Positions 42,982 through 53,331 of a stretch of 64,000 nt of DNA are shown one piece after another. The stretch is from assembly GCA_026874595.1 (NCBI GenBank), contig CM049315.1, positions 7,500,664 through 7,564,663 on the forward strand, given 5' to 3'. Position numbers and translations under genes: made by a program. The notes beneath the pieces were generated by a model. It was not told the origin of the DNA. It saw only the letters and a list, made by a program, of their open reading frames with translations, and ran no database searches. Position 1 is the first letter of the stretch; every line of letters starts with the position of its first letter. Source of the DNA: Sipunculus nudus (taxonomy: Eukaryota; Annelida; Sipuncula; Golfingiida; Sipunculidae).

Positions 42982-44290
42982 TAATTACATTGGTATATAA
43001 AATATATTTAAATTATTTAAATATTGTTTTCTTTTATCTACTTGTACACTAAATAACAAACGGCGGATAATATATCGCGGTCACACCAGATAGCGCAATA
43101 CATTTCATCCTGTACCATCTCTGAACTGGGGAAAATCACGGAAGTTTGTAATTTTTTTCAGCATTTAGCATACTGCTCCACATAATTCTAAAACAAAAAT
43201 GCAAACCAAAATATATTAAATATATTACATTGGGTATGATGATCTTTTCTGCTGGATTCTGGTTACAATAGGAACCGATAAAAAACGGTTTAAATCCTTC
43301 TAAGACCATTTACACAGTGTAAACATGATTTATACTAACTATCTTAATACAGTTCAAAATATAACTATAAGTTCACCTTTACACTCAAGGGCTGGTTATC
43401 TTACCCCAAGTGTTAACAAACACAAAAGAAAGAAATGTCGAATTCTTCATATATGTCTCATCTGATAAAAGCAACATTTTGTGTTTTGTGTCATCATGCA
43501 ACAGTATATATGGTCATACCTAAATAATTACAAAGGGTTATAGACAAATTAACTAATTCCGGGTATTAAGACAAACATATAAGGATCTAAGGTATGATGT
43601 ACTACTACCTGGATGGATTTTGAAAGCAGCTTTAAAAGAGATTTATATCGGACCATACGAGTAAACTGATAAAATATGAACTGACTAAAATGGTTATTTG
43701 TCCAGTGGAGTTGCAACAAATGAAACCATCTTGGGACAGAACTTTATCGACTTTTCCTGGTGAGGACTAATAAAGTCCAATGAAGATGCAGAACAATATG
43801 AGTAAACTGTATCGCGATTGTTATAAGGATTTTAATATTGTGCTTAATTTCATTGGCGGTACTCAGAAGGCGTCAATCGTTCTATGTATACAAACGTAGA
43901 CCAGTTTATCTTTGTGCATTAGACCCATATTTAGAGATAACGATCTTCCTGTCTTGTGCAAGTGTCCTATAAAGGCGTTCTATCCAATCCTTGCCCTTTG
44001 TACAGGTATTAAGTTGGACGCACTCATGTTATTTGCATTTATTCACCTGTATTTATTTTTGTCCTCGACTTTGTTAAAACAGGCCTGTTTCAGCACGACA
44101 TAGAATTCGTGTAAAATAAGTCCCTCTTCATTCAAATCAAATGAACGAAGCTTTTTTTCTACAATTTTTTATGACTTTAACGCTGTCACCCGTTGGATTA
44201 ATATGCAGTTAATGTATTCAACAATACGAACTTATGTTAAGGATAAATGTGACAAACGTCACAGAATTTAATTTAGGTGTCCGATATTAC

Positions 44291-44506
44291 CTTCTGGTAC
44301 TGATGGGTAAAGTGGTTCAGATGTACTACTCACGCAATGTATGTTATTATATGTTGCTGAATCATCAAATACTTCAATGACTTGTACCCGGGTAATAAAA
44401 CGTTTATGATTTTTCCTGGTAGATAATATGTATACATCGATTGACGTAATTGAACCACAAGGAAAATGTGTGTTTATGGCATTTTCAGACATGAGTAAAT
44501 GGTAGA
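44291..44506 (-). CDS. Possible isolated exon of an unknown extracellular protein
   Basis: On the minus strand an acceptor (TATTTCCAG|TCTAC) and donor (GAAG|GTAATA) enclose 216 nt, phase 1 at both ends and fully open. The peptide reads YHLLMSENAINTHFPCGSITS, then IDVYILS, then FITRVQVIEVF, with two cysteines. PCGxITxIDVY followed by a beta-strand pattern resembles beta-sandwich modules of large invertebrate surface proteins. I cannot name the family, and no neighbouring exon was found. An earlier donor (TGC|GTGAGT) inside it would be phase 0. Confidence 0.4.
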
Positions 44507-45017
44507 CTGGAAATACAGGACCCAATACGGTAGAAAGCAGAGAAAGCAAATAGCTTTAATATTTAATATGTGTTCGTCACTTCTGGAATCCTGATTCCCT
44601 TTATAATTCTTGGGAACTCCTCAGTCATACAGGTCGTGGCAATGTTTCGACGACTCTGGACGAGACCAAATGCTATAATATAGGCGTTGTCGGGTAGCGA
44701 TCTTTACATTGGTTTCATCATTGCTATGCCGTTGCAACATTGACGTTTGTGTGTATTGTGCATCCAGTTTGGTTATATTAATCATTGCCACCGAATGTAA
44801 CATTTGTATTTCATGTCCCCTAAAATATGAAAAATATAGTATGTTCTTTCAAGATGGCGACCGGACTGGTCGACGCTAAACCGAGCTCTGATATTTGTGG
44901 GAATAACTTAGTGTAAATGCAACGAATTAAAGCTTTAACATTTTTACGGGTTAAACAACAGTCTTGTTTGTAAAAGGAGCCATAAATATTTGTGGAAAAG
45001 CTGCATTATTCTGGACA

Positions 45018-45803
45018 TTATGGACTTTTTTTACGATAGTAGCTCAAACATGGCAGGAGAACTAGGCAAGGCTATAAGGGACTTTCTACAGGCTGTGCAT
45101 GAGGAATCAGCTTCAGGAATGGACAGTCAGGTCTCATCACTGTCTCCTGATAAGACGGAAGATCCAGGCAAAAAAAAAAAAAAAAAAACAGAGGCCAATA
45201 GGAAACGGGAATCAACAGGTGAGCATCGCTCTTTAACCTCTCAGAATAAACCCGCTGGCACAAGTCTCACCGATGCGCTGGCCAAAGCTTTGCAGGTTGC
45301 CTTAGCTGACCATGGTGTCATAACTGCAATATCAGAAATGTTGAGACCAATCCCAGAGACAAAAATAATAGAAACTGTGACCACTTTCATGGCATCCCTT
45401 ACTTCACAGGTAGCTAATCAACAGCAGGATATAACATCACAAATGGAAACTATCAAAACACAAGCTTGAGAAATAGAAGCACTGAAAAAGCAAAATTCTG
45501 AGCTTCAGCTGAAGGTAGATGCTCTTGATCAGTACACGAGACGGATAAATTTACGTGTATTCGGCATCCCTGAAAGTAAAAAGAAAAAAAACCCAGCATT
45601 TTGCTAGATTTTTGTTGTTACAATTTTGGCTTAGAAGATGAAAATCTCACGCACATTCAGAGGTCTTACAGAACTGGAAAACCAATGCGCAACGGTAAGC
45701 CACGCCCTAAGACAATTCGTTTCCGCAGCTATCGGACTCGTTCTCATGTATTCGGTGCAAAATCCAAACTGAGAAACAGTGACATATTTATGGCAGAGGA
45801 TTA
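45018..45803 (+). pseudogene. LINE ORF1 (L1-type coiled coil and RRM), broken
   Basis: It starts MDFFYDSSSNMAGELGKAI with a lysine run near residue 50. A TGA at 45467-45469 interrupts it. The same frame then gives KKQNSELQLKVDALDQYTRR and NLRVFGIPES, the well-known ORF1 motif at the end of the coiled coil. A frameshift follows near 45590. The next frame gives HIQRSYRTGKP...PKTIRFRSY...AKSKLRNSDIFMAED, the RNA-recognition part. Such proteins bind the element's own RNA. Confidence 0.8.
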
Positions 45804-46121
45804 AACCCAATACAGGGCAGCTTTAGCATATCAGTGTCATGTGCTGAAGCGGTAGAATACGTATATTAAACGAGGAACAGCTTCTGTCGCTTGTCAAACC
45901 AAATCAACAGTGTTAATGTATTGACTGATTCAATAAGAGTTTCTGTCTTACGCAGTACTTAATTTATTATGTTCCACCCTGGTTAAAGAATTTGTTGTGA
46001 CAGAACACGTTGTTGTGAAACCGACACGAATTACAGAAACCTGTGCGACATGTACAGATATTTTTGCCGTTACTTCTATTGACACGGTGCTAAAATCTAG
46101 TGTTCTTCCTCCGTTTTGCAG

Positions 46122-46250
46122 CGTATGCTTAAGATAAACGCGAATTCGATCACTAAATATATAACGTTCATTATTAATTGGTCACTTATGTGCGAAACAT
46201 TTCCCAGTAAATGGAAGCAGGCGAATGTCGTATCATTGCATAAAAAAGTG
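46122..46250 (+). pseudogene. LINE ORF2 fragment: reverse transcriptase, N-terminal fingers
   Basis: The plus frame reads ITKYITFIINWSLMCETFPS, then KWKQANVVSLHKK. This is the LINE reverse-transcriptase segment before the first catalytic motif (NxSLxxGxFPxxWKxAxVxPLxKK). It stops after about 43 codons. Confidence 0.75.
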
Positions 46251-46387
46251 TGTATTTAATTATGTCTTAAATTTTTTTATACAAATCTAATAAATTTACT
46301 GAAGTACAATCGGCGTACATGCCACATGATTCATGTACTGTTCAATTATGTGAAATATACAATTCGATCTTCCAAGCTATGTGTTCA

Positions 46388-47102
46388 GTTGTGTGCAGCA
46401 AGGACAGTGACTGGGGCCACCAGGGGCACCAGCCGTGAGTTGATATAAAAAGAGACCGGTTGGCAACCATTAGCTGAGAGACGAAGGATTAAAAAATTAA
46501 TATTATTGTATAAGATGATCAATGGATTGGTGCCTCCTTACCTGATTCAGTTAATTCCTGAAGAAGTCAGATATTCAAACAGATACGACTTACGTAACAA
46601 AAACAATTTGCGTCCGCCTGCATTCCGTACTTCTTTGAGAAAGAATTCATTTTTACTATCTTCTATCAGTTAATGGAACACATTAGATCAATCCAGGAGA
46701 GAATGTCCGTCAATTGCTAGTTTTCGGAGAAAATTAGAAAGAAATTTACCAAATCCACCCTTATATTTTAGCCAGTGCAGTGGGAGTCGAGCAGCACAAA
46801 TCTTCCATACACGCATGCGGCTCGGTTGTAGCTGTTTAAAATATCATTTGTTCATTAACCGCTGTGAGAGTAATCCCTATTGTTCATGTGGCCCTGTTGA
46901 AGAAAGGCCAGAACATTTTCGTATATGTTGTCCTCTTTACTCTAATTGCAGGGGTGATATCTTGACAAAGATACCGATTGAACATAGAAATGTAAATACT
47001 ATGTTAAACGGTAATTTGAACTTGTCCTATGAAGAAAACTGTAAATTTTTTCAACTTGTTCAAGAATTCATTCATAAGTCAGGACGGTTTATGAGGGGAT
47101 AG
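46388..47102 (+). pseudogene. LINE ORF2 C-terminal tail
   Basis: One frame reads QLCAARTVTGATRGTSREL, stop, KETGWQPLAERR, INGLVPPYLIQLIP, RTSLRKNSFLLSSIS, stop, WNTL. It then reaches an uninterrupted end with MRLGCSCLKYHLF, PYCSCG and HFRICCPLY, the cysteine/histidine C-terminal motif of CR1/L2/jockey-like LINEs. Two in-frame stops are visible. Confidence 0.8.
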
Positions 47103-47859
47103 TAATTATATATTGTTTCTGATAAGATACAATTTAATATCTCTGTCTAATAGTTTGTATCTCTGTCACATATTGTGCAATGTGAACACCACGTGTAGTT
47201 ATCTTTATATAAATAACATTTAGACTCTAATGACCATATTATCGTACTGTAAAAGTAACACAAGTAACATTTCAGATCTGACTAGTTCGTGCTTATATTG
47301 AAACAGTTGTCTTCATCTTCATTTTCATGTTCACCTTTTCTTTATATGTAAAACTTGATGTTATATTTTATAAAGTTAGCAACCCTGATAACCACAAGGC
47401 CAAAAAGGTGTGGTTCTGAGGCACTTTTATCAGAAATCCATGCCGGCGGGCGATATTTTATTTTTGACATTTTTTGTATGTATCGATAAAATAACAGATT
47501 TTTTTCTAAACAGGTAAAAGCACTGGATAAGAAAGGAAATCCTTTTTTCACTTATAAATACCAATGCAGTAAAATCAAAAAGTGACCCATGGATCATGAC
47601 GCACAGTTGACTAGGAATACTTTCAGAAAAGGAATTTTATCATCTGAATGCCAAATAATGTAGGTGGTATCGCCATTCAATGTGTAGCAATTAAAGTTCT
47701 TCATTATCGACAGAAAGAAAAGGTTTCATGAAAATATGGCTCGCGCTTCCAATGAAATCTAGCCTTTTTGCAAACAGTCAGCTTAGCTTAAATTCCAATG
47801 CCCAATTTAAATGACATCCCTGGTCGTCAAAACATAAGATTCCATGTCCACCAGTAAAG

Positions 47860-48715
47860 TTTTGTACCCTGTCTGACGGTCTGGTGCTTAAATGTTCGTT
47901 GGCAAGAGAAATAGGTCACGCTGACCTTATTTCAGGTTTATATGGAGATTGCCCAAGATGGTTTGGCCAGTAGCATGCAAAATAAAGGTCACCATGACCT
48001 AATTTCAGGTTGCCATGGAGATTGCACAATACTTCCCTTTATATAAAATTGGAACATTACAGGAAAAGCAGATACTATTTGTACACATCTGATTTTCAAG
48101 GTGCTAAAAATCATGATTTTGGCCCAAATTTCACAGAATATAGATCACTATGACCTAATTTAAGGTTTCCTAGGATGTACAGTTAGAAGTTTCTAGATCT
48201 AACGGTTACGATTTGTGCCGGACTGCTTCATCTGAAGGTCTACAAACAGAATAAAATGCGCAAAAATTAGAATATATACAGATGGCACCTCCAGTCTTCA
48301 GGATAGGATGAAACACTCCATCATCCATATGCATGAAAAAAAATCATGGTAGTCAATGCTATAGTTATTCAGATACTGAAGCTTTTGTATCAAATTTTTA
48401 AATTATTCTGGGGGTGGGGATACTTTCGAGCCCAAAAACTTGGAGGATATAAGTCGAAGTGACCTATATGGGTGCAATGTTGGAAGATTCTAGGCCTTTT
48501 TTCAGTCTGTTCCCAATATATAGGTCAGGATGACCTAGTTTCAGGTTTCCCACGAGACTGGCCTAGGACCTCCCTTGATGAAGAGTTAGAAGTTTCTAGG
48601 TCTAACGGTTACGATTTGTGCCCTCTTAACGAACATAAAGACGGACTGACGGAAGACGGAGAAGGGGTGATCGGTATTGCTCAGATGACTTTCAGTCAGT
48701 TGAGCTAATAGAATG
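47860..48715 (+). repeat. Dispersed repeat with GGTCACxxTGACCTxATTT units
   Basis: Several copies of a GACCTAATTTCAGGTTxCC-type segment (near 47925, 47990, 48160 and 48530). TTTCTAG(A/G)TCTAACGGTTACG occurs twice (48190 and 48593). The block ends with GACGGACTGACGGAAGACGG and GACTTTCAGTCAGTTGAGCT. Such non-coding repeats are abundant in molluscan and other marine invertebrate genomes. Confidence 0.6.
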
Positions 48716-50384
48716 TACATCAACTCCTCTATTTTTGGCTACAAATACTTTATATTGACTTTCTAAAATATGAACCAAGAATATTCCATTTGCTGGTAAT
48801 TTTATTCTAATCAACATTTTTCAATATTGAAATGATAACATATACTTGCCTGTATGTGGTACTGTAGATTTAGAATGAGTATTTTTCAATGAAAACACTA
48901 AATGAATCAATATTAATTGGAAATGGTTATAGAGTAAAACATATCATTAAAGGTGTATGGTCTCTCTTCATCAAAGAGGTGAGAAAAATCAGAGATAAAA
49001 CAATTCCCTTATGGATATAACCTTAGGTAATATACAGTTAAAATGGGCATATATTTAAGGACCGAATCCTGATAACGTAGACTGAATTTAAATTTATTTG
49101 AAAATGCATCAAAGTTTGACAGTCCTCACATCAATATTTTAGGAGAATGGAATTTGTTTTGACCCGAAATATCATAGGGGGCGAAATCTCATTGACAAAT
49201 GTATAAGACGTTATAATAATGTTACGATCCGATTAAGGAAATTTCCTGACCATATTTACACCTAAACATTAATAGTTGTGGAGGCAAAATAGAAAGATTA
49301 GGTGTGAACAGATACGATTGACGATGGATTAAGGATAAATAATTTACGTGTGCGGTCGGTTAAATATTCACTTTAATGTCTGACTGCATGTGACCTAACA
49401 GTGCTAGTAAATAGTGTAAATAAAATCATTTGATATAAGATTGGCCGAATCCAGATCCCTGGTTATGCGGACTGTCTTGCAGGACCTTGATTTTACGTTT
49501 ATTCTGATTTGGAAATTGAAGAAAATGTGATTTTCAATTATCAAAGTATTAATATTCTGTTTTTAATAATTATATTTGGTTTCTTAAAGCATTTAAATAT
49601 GTTATGTCGAATATTAAGTAAAGACCGTCAAAACTACTAAACATATCAGCACAACACGTTATCAAAAGGGTTATGGATATGATGGATATAATGTATTGCA
49701 CTTTAAATGGAAAAATCAATTTTTCTGTGTAATCATCGCCCCTGCTATTCGGAAAATAATATTTTTATTGGAACTTCAATATATTAATAATTATAATTAT
49801 AGACTTTGGTTCAATTGATGAATTTACTGTGAAATATTATATATATTTTAAACTGGTTTTACAATTAGCCTATACTGGAAACATAATATCTTATTTTCTT
49901 AAACCTTATACTTATTTGTAATATATTTGAATTGTGTCATATAATATAGAATGGGTGTAGCTGTGGTAGTCTCTTAGTGTATAAATATCTATAGATAACA
50001 GGATGAAGACGCCCTAGTATTGCCTAATTAAACAGTTAGTCAACACGTTATACTTATTCTGCTTGTGTTACTTTGAACTTTTATTACTTGCTGCAACGAT
50101 TATTGCACGCAATAGCATTTTGATCATGGGACTTTGTCCAGCTTTAGATTTATTGAACGTAATTCCGTTCGTAGACAGAGACTTATTCACTGGACAGTTA
50201 ATCTCTAGACATATAACTTTGACATTATTCACATAAAATTAACTTACATATAAACATCAGTCTTACCTCATATACTGTTACCTCTTATCACATATCGAGC
50301 AACCAAAACAACCAGACCGTTGACTTCATTAGTTCAAATAAAGCTGCGCATGCGAGTCTTAATCATCTTGGTATCCGGTCAAGG

Positions 50385-50545
50385 CACGGGTTCCATCTAG
50401 AACCTCATTTTGAGTTATGATCATGGCACGAACCTCCAGGTTCCATCTTTTATGGGGAAAAGAGTTCCAGAAAGAGCCATGGATCTATCCAGAACCTTTT
50501 GGGTTCTTAAAAGAACCATCAAGAACCCTTTTTTTCTTAGAGTGT
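50385..50545. mobile_element. Possible MITE fragment (AAGGGTTCT type)
   Basis: Repeated GGTTCC, GAACC and GGTTCTTxAxAAGAACC words end in AAGAACCC, a T-run and CTTAGAGTGT. This resembles small non-autonomous transposons with CACTCTAAGAAAAAAGGGTTC-type ends. Confidence 0.4.
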
Positions 50546-50596
50546 AAGGCATCTTCATCCTGTTAGCTATATCATATGATGTATATACAGACAGTT

Positions 50597-50615
50597 AAAG
50601 ATATATATATATATT

Positions 50616-50646
<31 letters not shown>

Positions 50647-50680
50647 GCATGTGTGTATGTGTGTGTGTGTGTGTGTGTTA
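50597..50680. repeat. TA/TG microsatellite
   Basis: (TA)n blocks followed by about ten TG units. Confidence 0.9.
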
Positions 50681-51234
50681 ATAAAAAGGATTTTTTGATT
50701 ACCCTCCTTCGTCTGCGAGTCATTCCTCCTACGCTTTAAGATAAATTGACATCACTGACTTAAACAGATACTTAACTAGCTTTAATCTATATCTACTTTT
50801 AAACGCCAACATAAATTATAATTCTTTAAAATCATCAAGCTCGTCGGTTTCTAACCAAGCCGAATGTTATTAAGCTGCATACCAAAGTCAACAAAATTAA
50901 TCCCAAGCAAGCAGCTATTGGGCGTCTTATAAACCTCCGGCTCCAGTTGAAGTGAAAATGTACTAAAGTACTCAGAATTATAGAGCTAAGAAAGATGCCT
51001 TGTGTTTATAATGGTGACACAGAGAATGTGTATTTATCATGCATATGTACCAAAACATACTGAAAACCTTATTCTGGATCAATAGGTCGGGTGCCTGTGT
51101 ATATGTGTGTAATTTTGGTTATTTTTGCTATTGTGTTCATATAAGAAGACTGTTAGGGCATTTAACAGTGTTTAATTAGTAAAATGGATGGGGGGGGGGG
51201 TATTTGGATGTAAACGTACAGGTATTTAGAAGTT

Positions 51235-52290
51235 TAAGCAAAAAGGACAACATAAATTGTGGAATAGTACATTCAAAGAAACAGAAGAAAGAGTTCCGAA
51301 ATTCGCCATCAACTTATTAACCGTGAATATAAAATCACCCCTTTTTCTAGATATATCTACGTCATCAGTTAATTCATAATTCAAATATACACCCAAATGA
51401 CGAAAATTTTCTTTCCATTTCAATTTGATGTTATTTAACTCGAGTTCGGGACATGAACATGGTTTCCTGCTGAATATTATACAAGTAGTCTTTTTGGTAT
51501 TATAAGTAACTTTGAATTCCTGGCCAAATTCTTCGCAAATTTTAATCATTTCTTGTAATCCATTCCGGGATGGACTTAAAAGTGTAACATCGTCCGCATA
51601 TGCAACAGCTCCCGCAAAATCACTGTTTGATAAATTTTCTTCAGGATCCTTTGGTATCGACAAAATAACAGATTCAAGTAGATAATCGGGTGTAAATCCA
51701 TGTAAAAGCATCGAATTAAACAGAAGTGACAATAACCAAATAACTGATGAGAACCATGAATGATATGATCAGAAGACAGACCCTTATTTCCATCACCTTT
51801 TCCTGATTTTAAAAGCTTGGCTGCCTGTTTTACATGATCTATGTATATGGCATAGGTCTCATGGCAATGCGATATCAACCGGATGTTTGTTGTCTAATAC
51901 AGGCTATTTCATCATAATCAGTCACAACACTGTTATACAAGTTACAATATTTAGTCTTAAAATACTGGACAATATCATCACTTTGCACTAATTATCAGTG
52001 ATATTCGGAAGTATTTTATTTGATATTTTCATCTTCTTAAGCTCACCCCAGAAGTCTCTCTTGTTATTAAAGCAAGCCAATTGGACATACGACTTTTTCG
52101 TAACATGTTTTCTTTTTTCTCCAAATTTTTCATTTCCGTATGATATCGCGCCCTCGTTGCCCTACGAATATCCGCTACTAATCCGTTTTATGTGCCACAC
52201 TGGATCCATATGGCATGCCAGAAAAGAGCTCTGTCCTTATGCGGCTAAACTAGCTCATTCCAGTAAGGTTTATTCTTACGAAATCTAGAT
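51235..52290 (-). mobile_element. LINE ORF2 fragment, minus strand, frameshifted and deleted
   Basis: From high to low coordinates: KPYWNELV...HKDRALFWHAIW and VADIRRATRARYHTEMKN (linker before the reverse transcriptase, with stops), VKQAAKLLKSGKGDGNKGLS and DHIIHGS (fingers), then after a frameshift LLFNSMLLHGFTPDYLLESV and ILSIPKD. An internal deletion follows, then AGAVAYADDVTLLSPS with the catalytic YADD, NTKKTTCIIF and FRHLGVYLN. It stops near 51235. The segment between the IPKD and YADD motifs (first palm motifs) is missing, so it is inactive. Confidence 0.8.
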
Positions 52291-53122
52291 TTCGTTGTGA
52301 TACAACTCAGACTTGCAGTAATGCATTTGTTTATACACAGCTCATTTATTAACTGTCACCGTTATGACTGTATTTGCGAGTCTTCTTTCCGGGTACAGAT
52401 TAACTCTGAAGTCATATTTCCCTGCGAGAAGACAATCGATTTGTTGTTTTGGTCTTTGCCATTTTGACTTGTCGATTAACTTAAAGGAATGGGTTTGTAT
52501 GAAATCTAAGAAGCAAGTCCAACATCTTGAACACAACACGGTACAACCGTCATGATCCTTAGTGACATTTTTTTGGTAACGCTTGATTCACTTAAGACTG
52601 CATATATTAAAGACACCACGCTGACAAAAGTACCAGTCCCCGTGTCCGCAGGTATGCGAGTGCTGAAAGGTTACATTCTCGGGTCTCTCTGGTTTTGGGT
52701 GACCTATGGTTACGCGCAGTGACAAGGTCGGAGGTCACACCTCATTGAACAAGAGAGCCATCACAGTGAAGTCATTGGAAAATTGAACCTGATGATTTAG
52801 GACGACATTCATGGGCTAATTGAATTTAAGGAGTGTGTTTTACTGATAGAACTGCCTATTCAATGGTCAGCTGTGACGATACCCCAACTAAATTAGAGGT
52901 TATTCAGCTTTGTTGAATTACCCGGATTCTAGCATTCTTTGTGAGTATATGCTTGTTTCTGTTTCATTAATTATATTTATTTACGTCTAAATCTGCTTTG
53001 CTGGTTAATTATGTAAGAGTGTGTGGCATAAAAAGATCTAAAAATATCTAAACTTAATCGTTCAAGGAACTGGGAGGCCACGTAGATTTTGGTCCTGGCA
53101 ATTTAATTATCTCTTGTCTGTA
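52291..53122. other. Flank between LINE fragment and TIR element
   Basis: A minus-strand open frame (52342-52539, CSRCWTCF...DKSKW) may belong to the upstream part of the LINE, but I cannot confirm it. The rest is unassigned. Confidence 0.4.
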
Positions 53123-53184
53123 GTCAGGGGGCCAAAGCAAGTAATTTTGAAAAAAATTGCCCGGGCTGATATAAAATTTTCACT

Positions 53185-53331
53185 TTATTTTTCGTGGAGG
53201 TAAACATCTTGGGAATCAGAAAACCAATGTTGGCAATTAGGACACTCTTGCACAACATTGCAAGGAGCATTTTTTGTACGAGCTGTATGTACATTTTTGT
53301 GTGATAAGCCCAATTTGGCTCTCTCAGTCCT
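53185..53331 (-). CDS. Possible terminal exon with a CxxC...H zinc-finger-like end
   Basis: The minus-strand frame is open for 48 codons from a possible acceptor (TTCATTAG|AGGAC) and ends LHEK-stop. The last residues read ECPNCQHWFSDSQDVYLHEK, a CxxC...H arrangement like a short zinc finger. It stops 4 bp from the inner conserved block of the left end, suggesting it is the 3' end of an element gene. Protein unknown. Confidence 0.35.
   Translation of the reverse strand, partial: RTERAKLGLSHKNVHTARTKNAPCNVVQECPNCQHWFSDSQDVYLHEK

Larger units (their letters stand above)
37067..44290. other. Intergenic, no gene recognised
   Basis: Mostly AT-rich. Contains diverged tandem blocks at 37264-37600, a dispersed-repeat-like GC-richer stretch at 37730-38030, a CA/TA microsatellite at about 42777-42820 and a TA run at about 42950-42977. 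Short open frames have no family motifs or splice context. Confidence 0.5.
44851..47102 (+). mobile_element. LINE with ORF1 and internally deleted ORF2
   Basis: The element appears to begin near AAGATGGCGACC (44851) and ends near the stop codon at 47100-47102. It holds ORF1 with a coiled coil and RNA-binding domain, a small reverse-transcriptase piece and the C-terminal tail of ORF2. Most of ORF2 (endonuclease and catalytic palm) is missing. In-frame stops and a frameshift show it is dead. LINE clade not resolved by eye. Confidence 0.8.
47103..51225. other. Intergenic, repeat-rich, no gene
   Basis: Contains a dispersed-repeat block at 47860-48715, long AT-rich sequence, a possible palindromic mobile element at 50385-50545 and a TA/TG microsatellite at about 50597-50680. 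A poly-G run lies at about 51190-51200. Confidence 0.5.
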
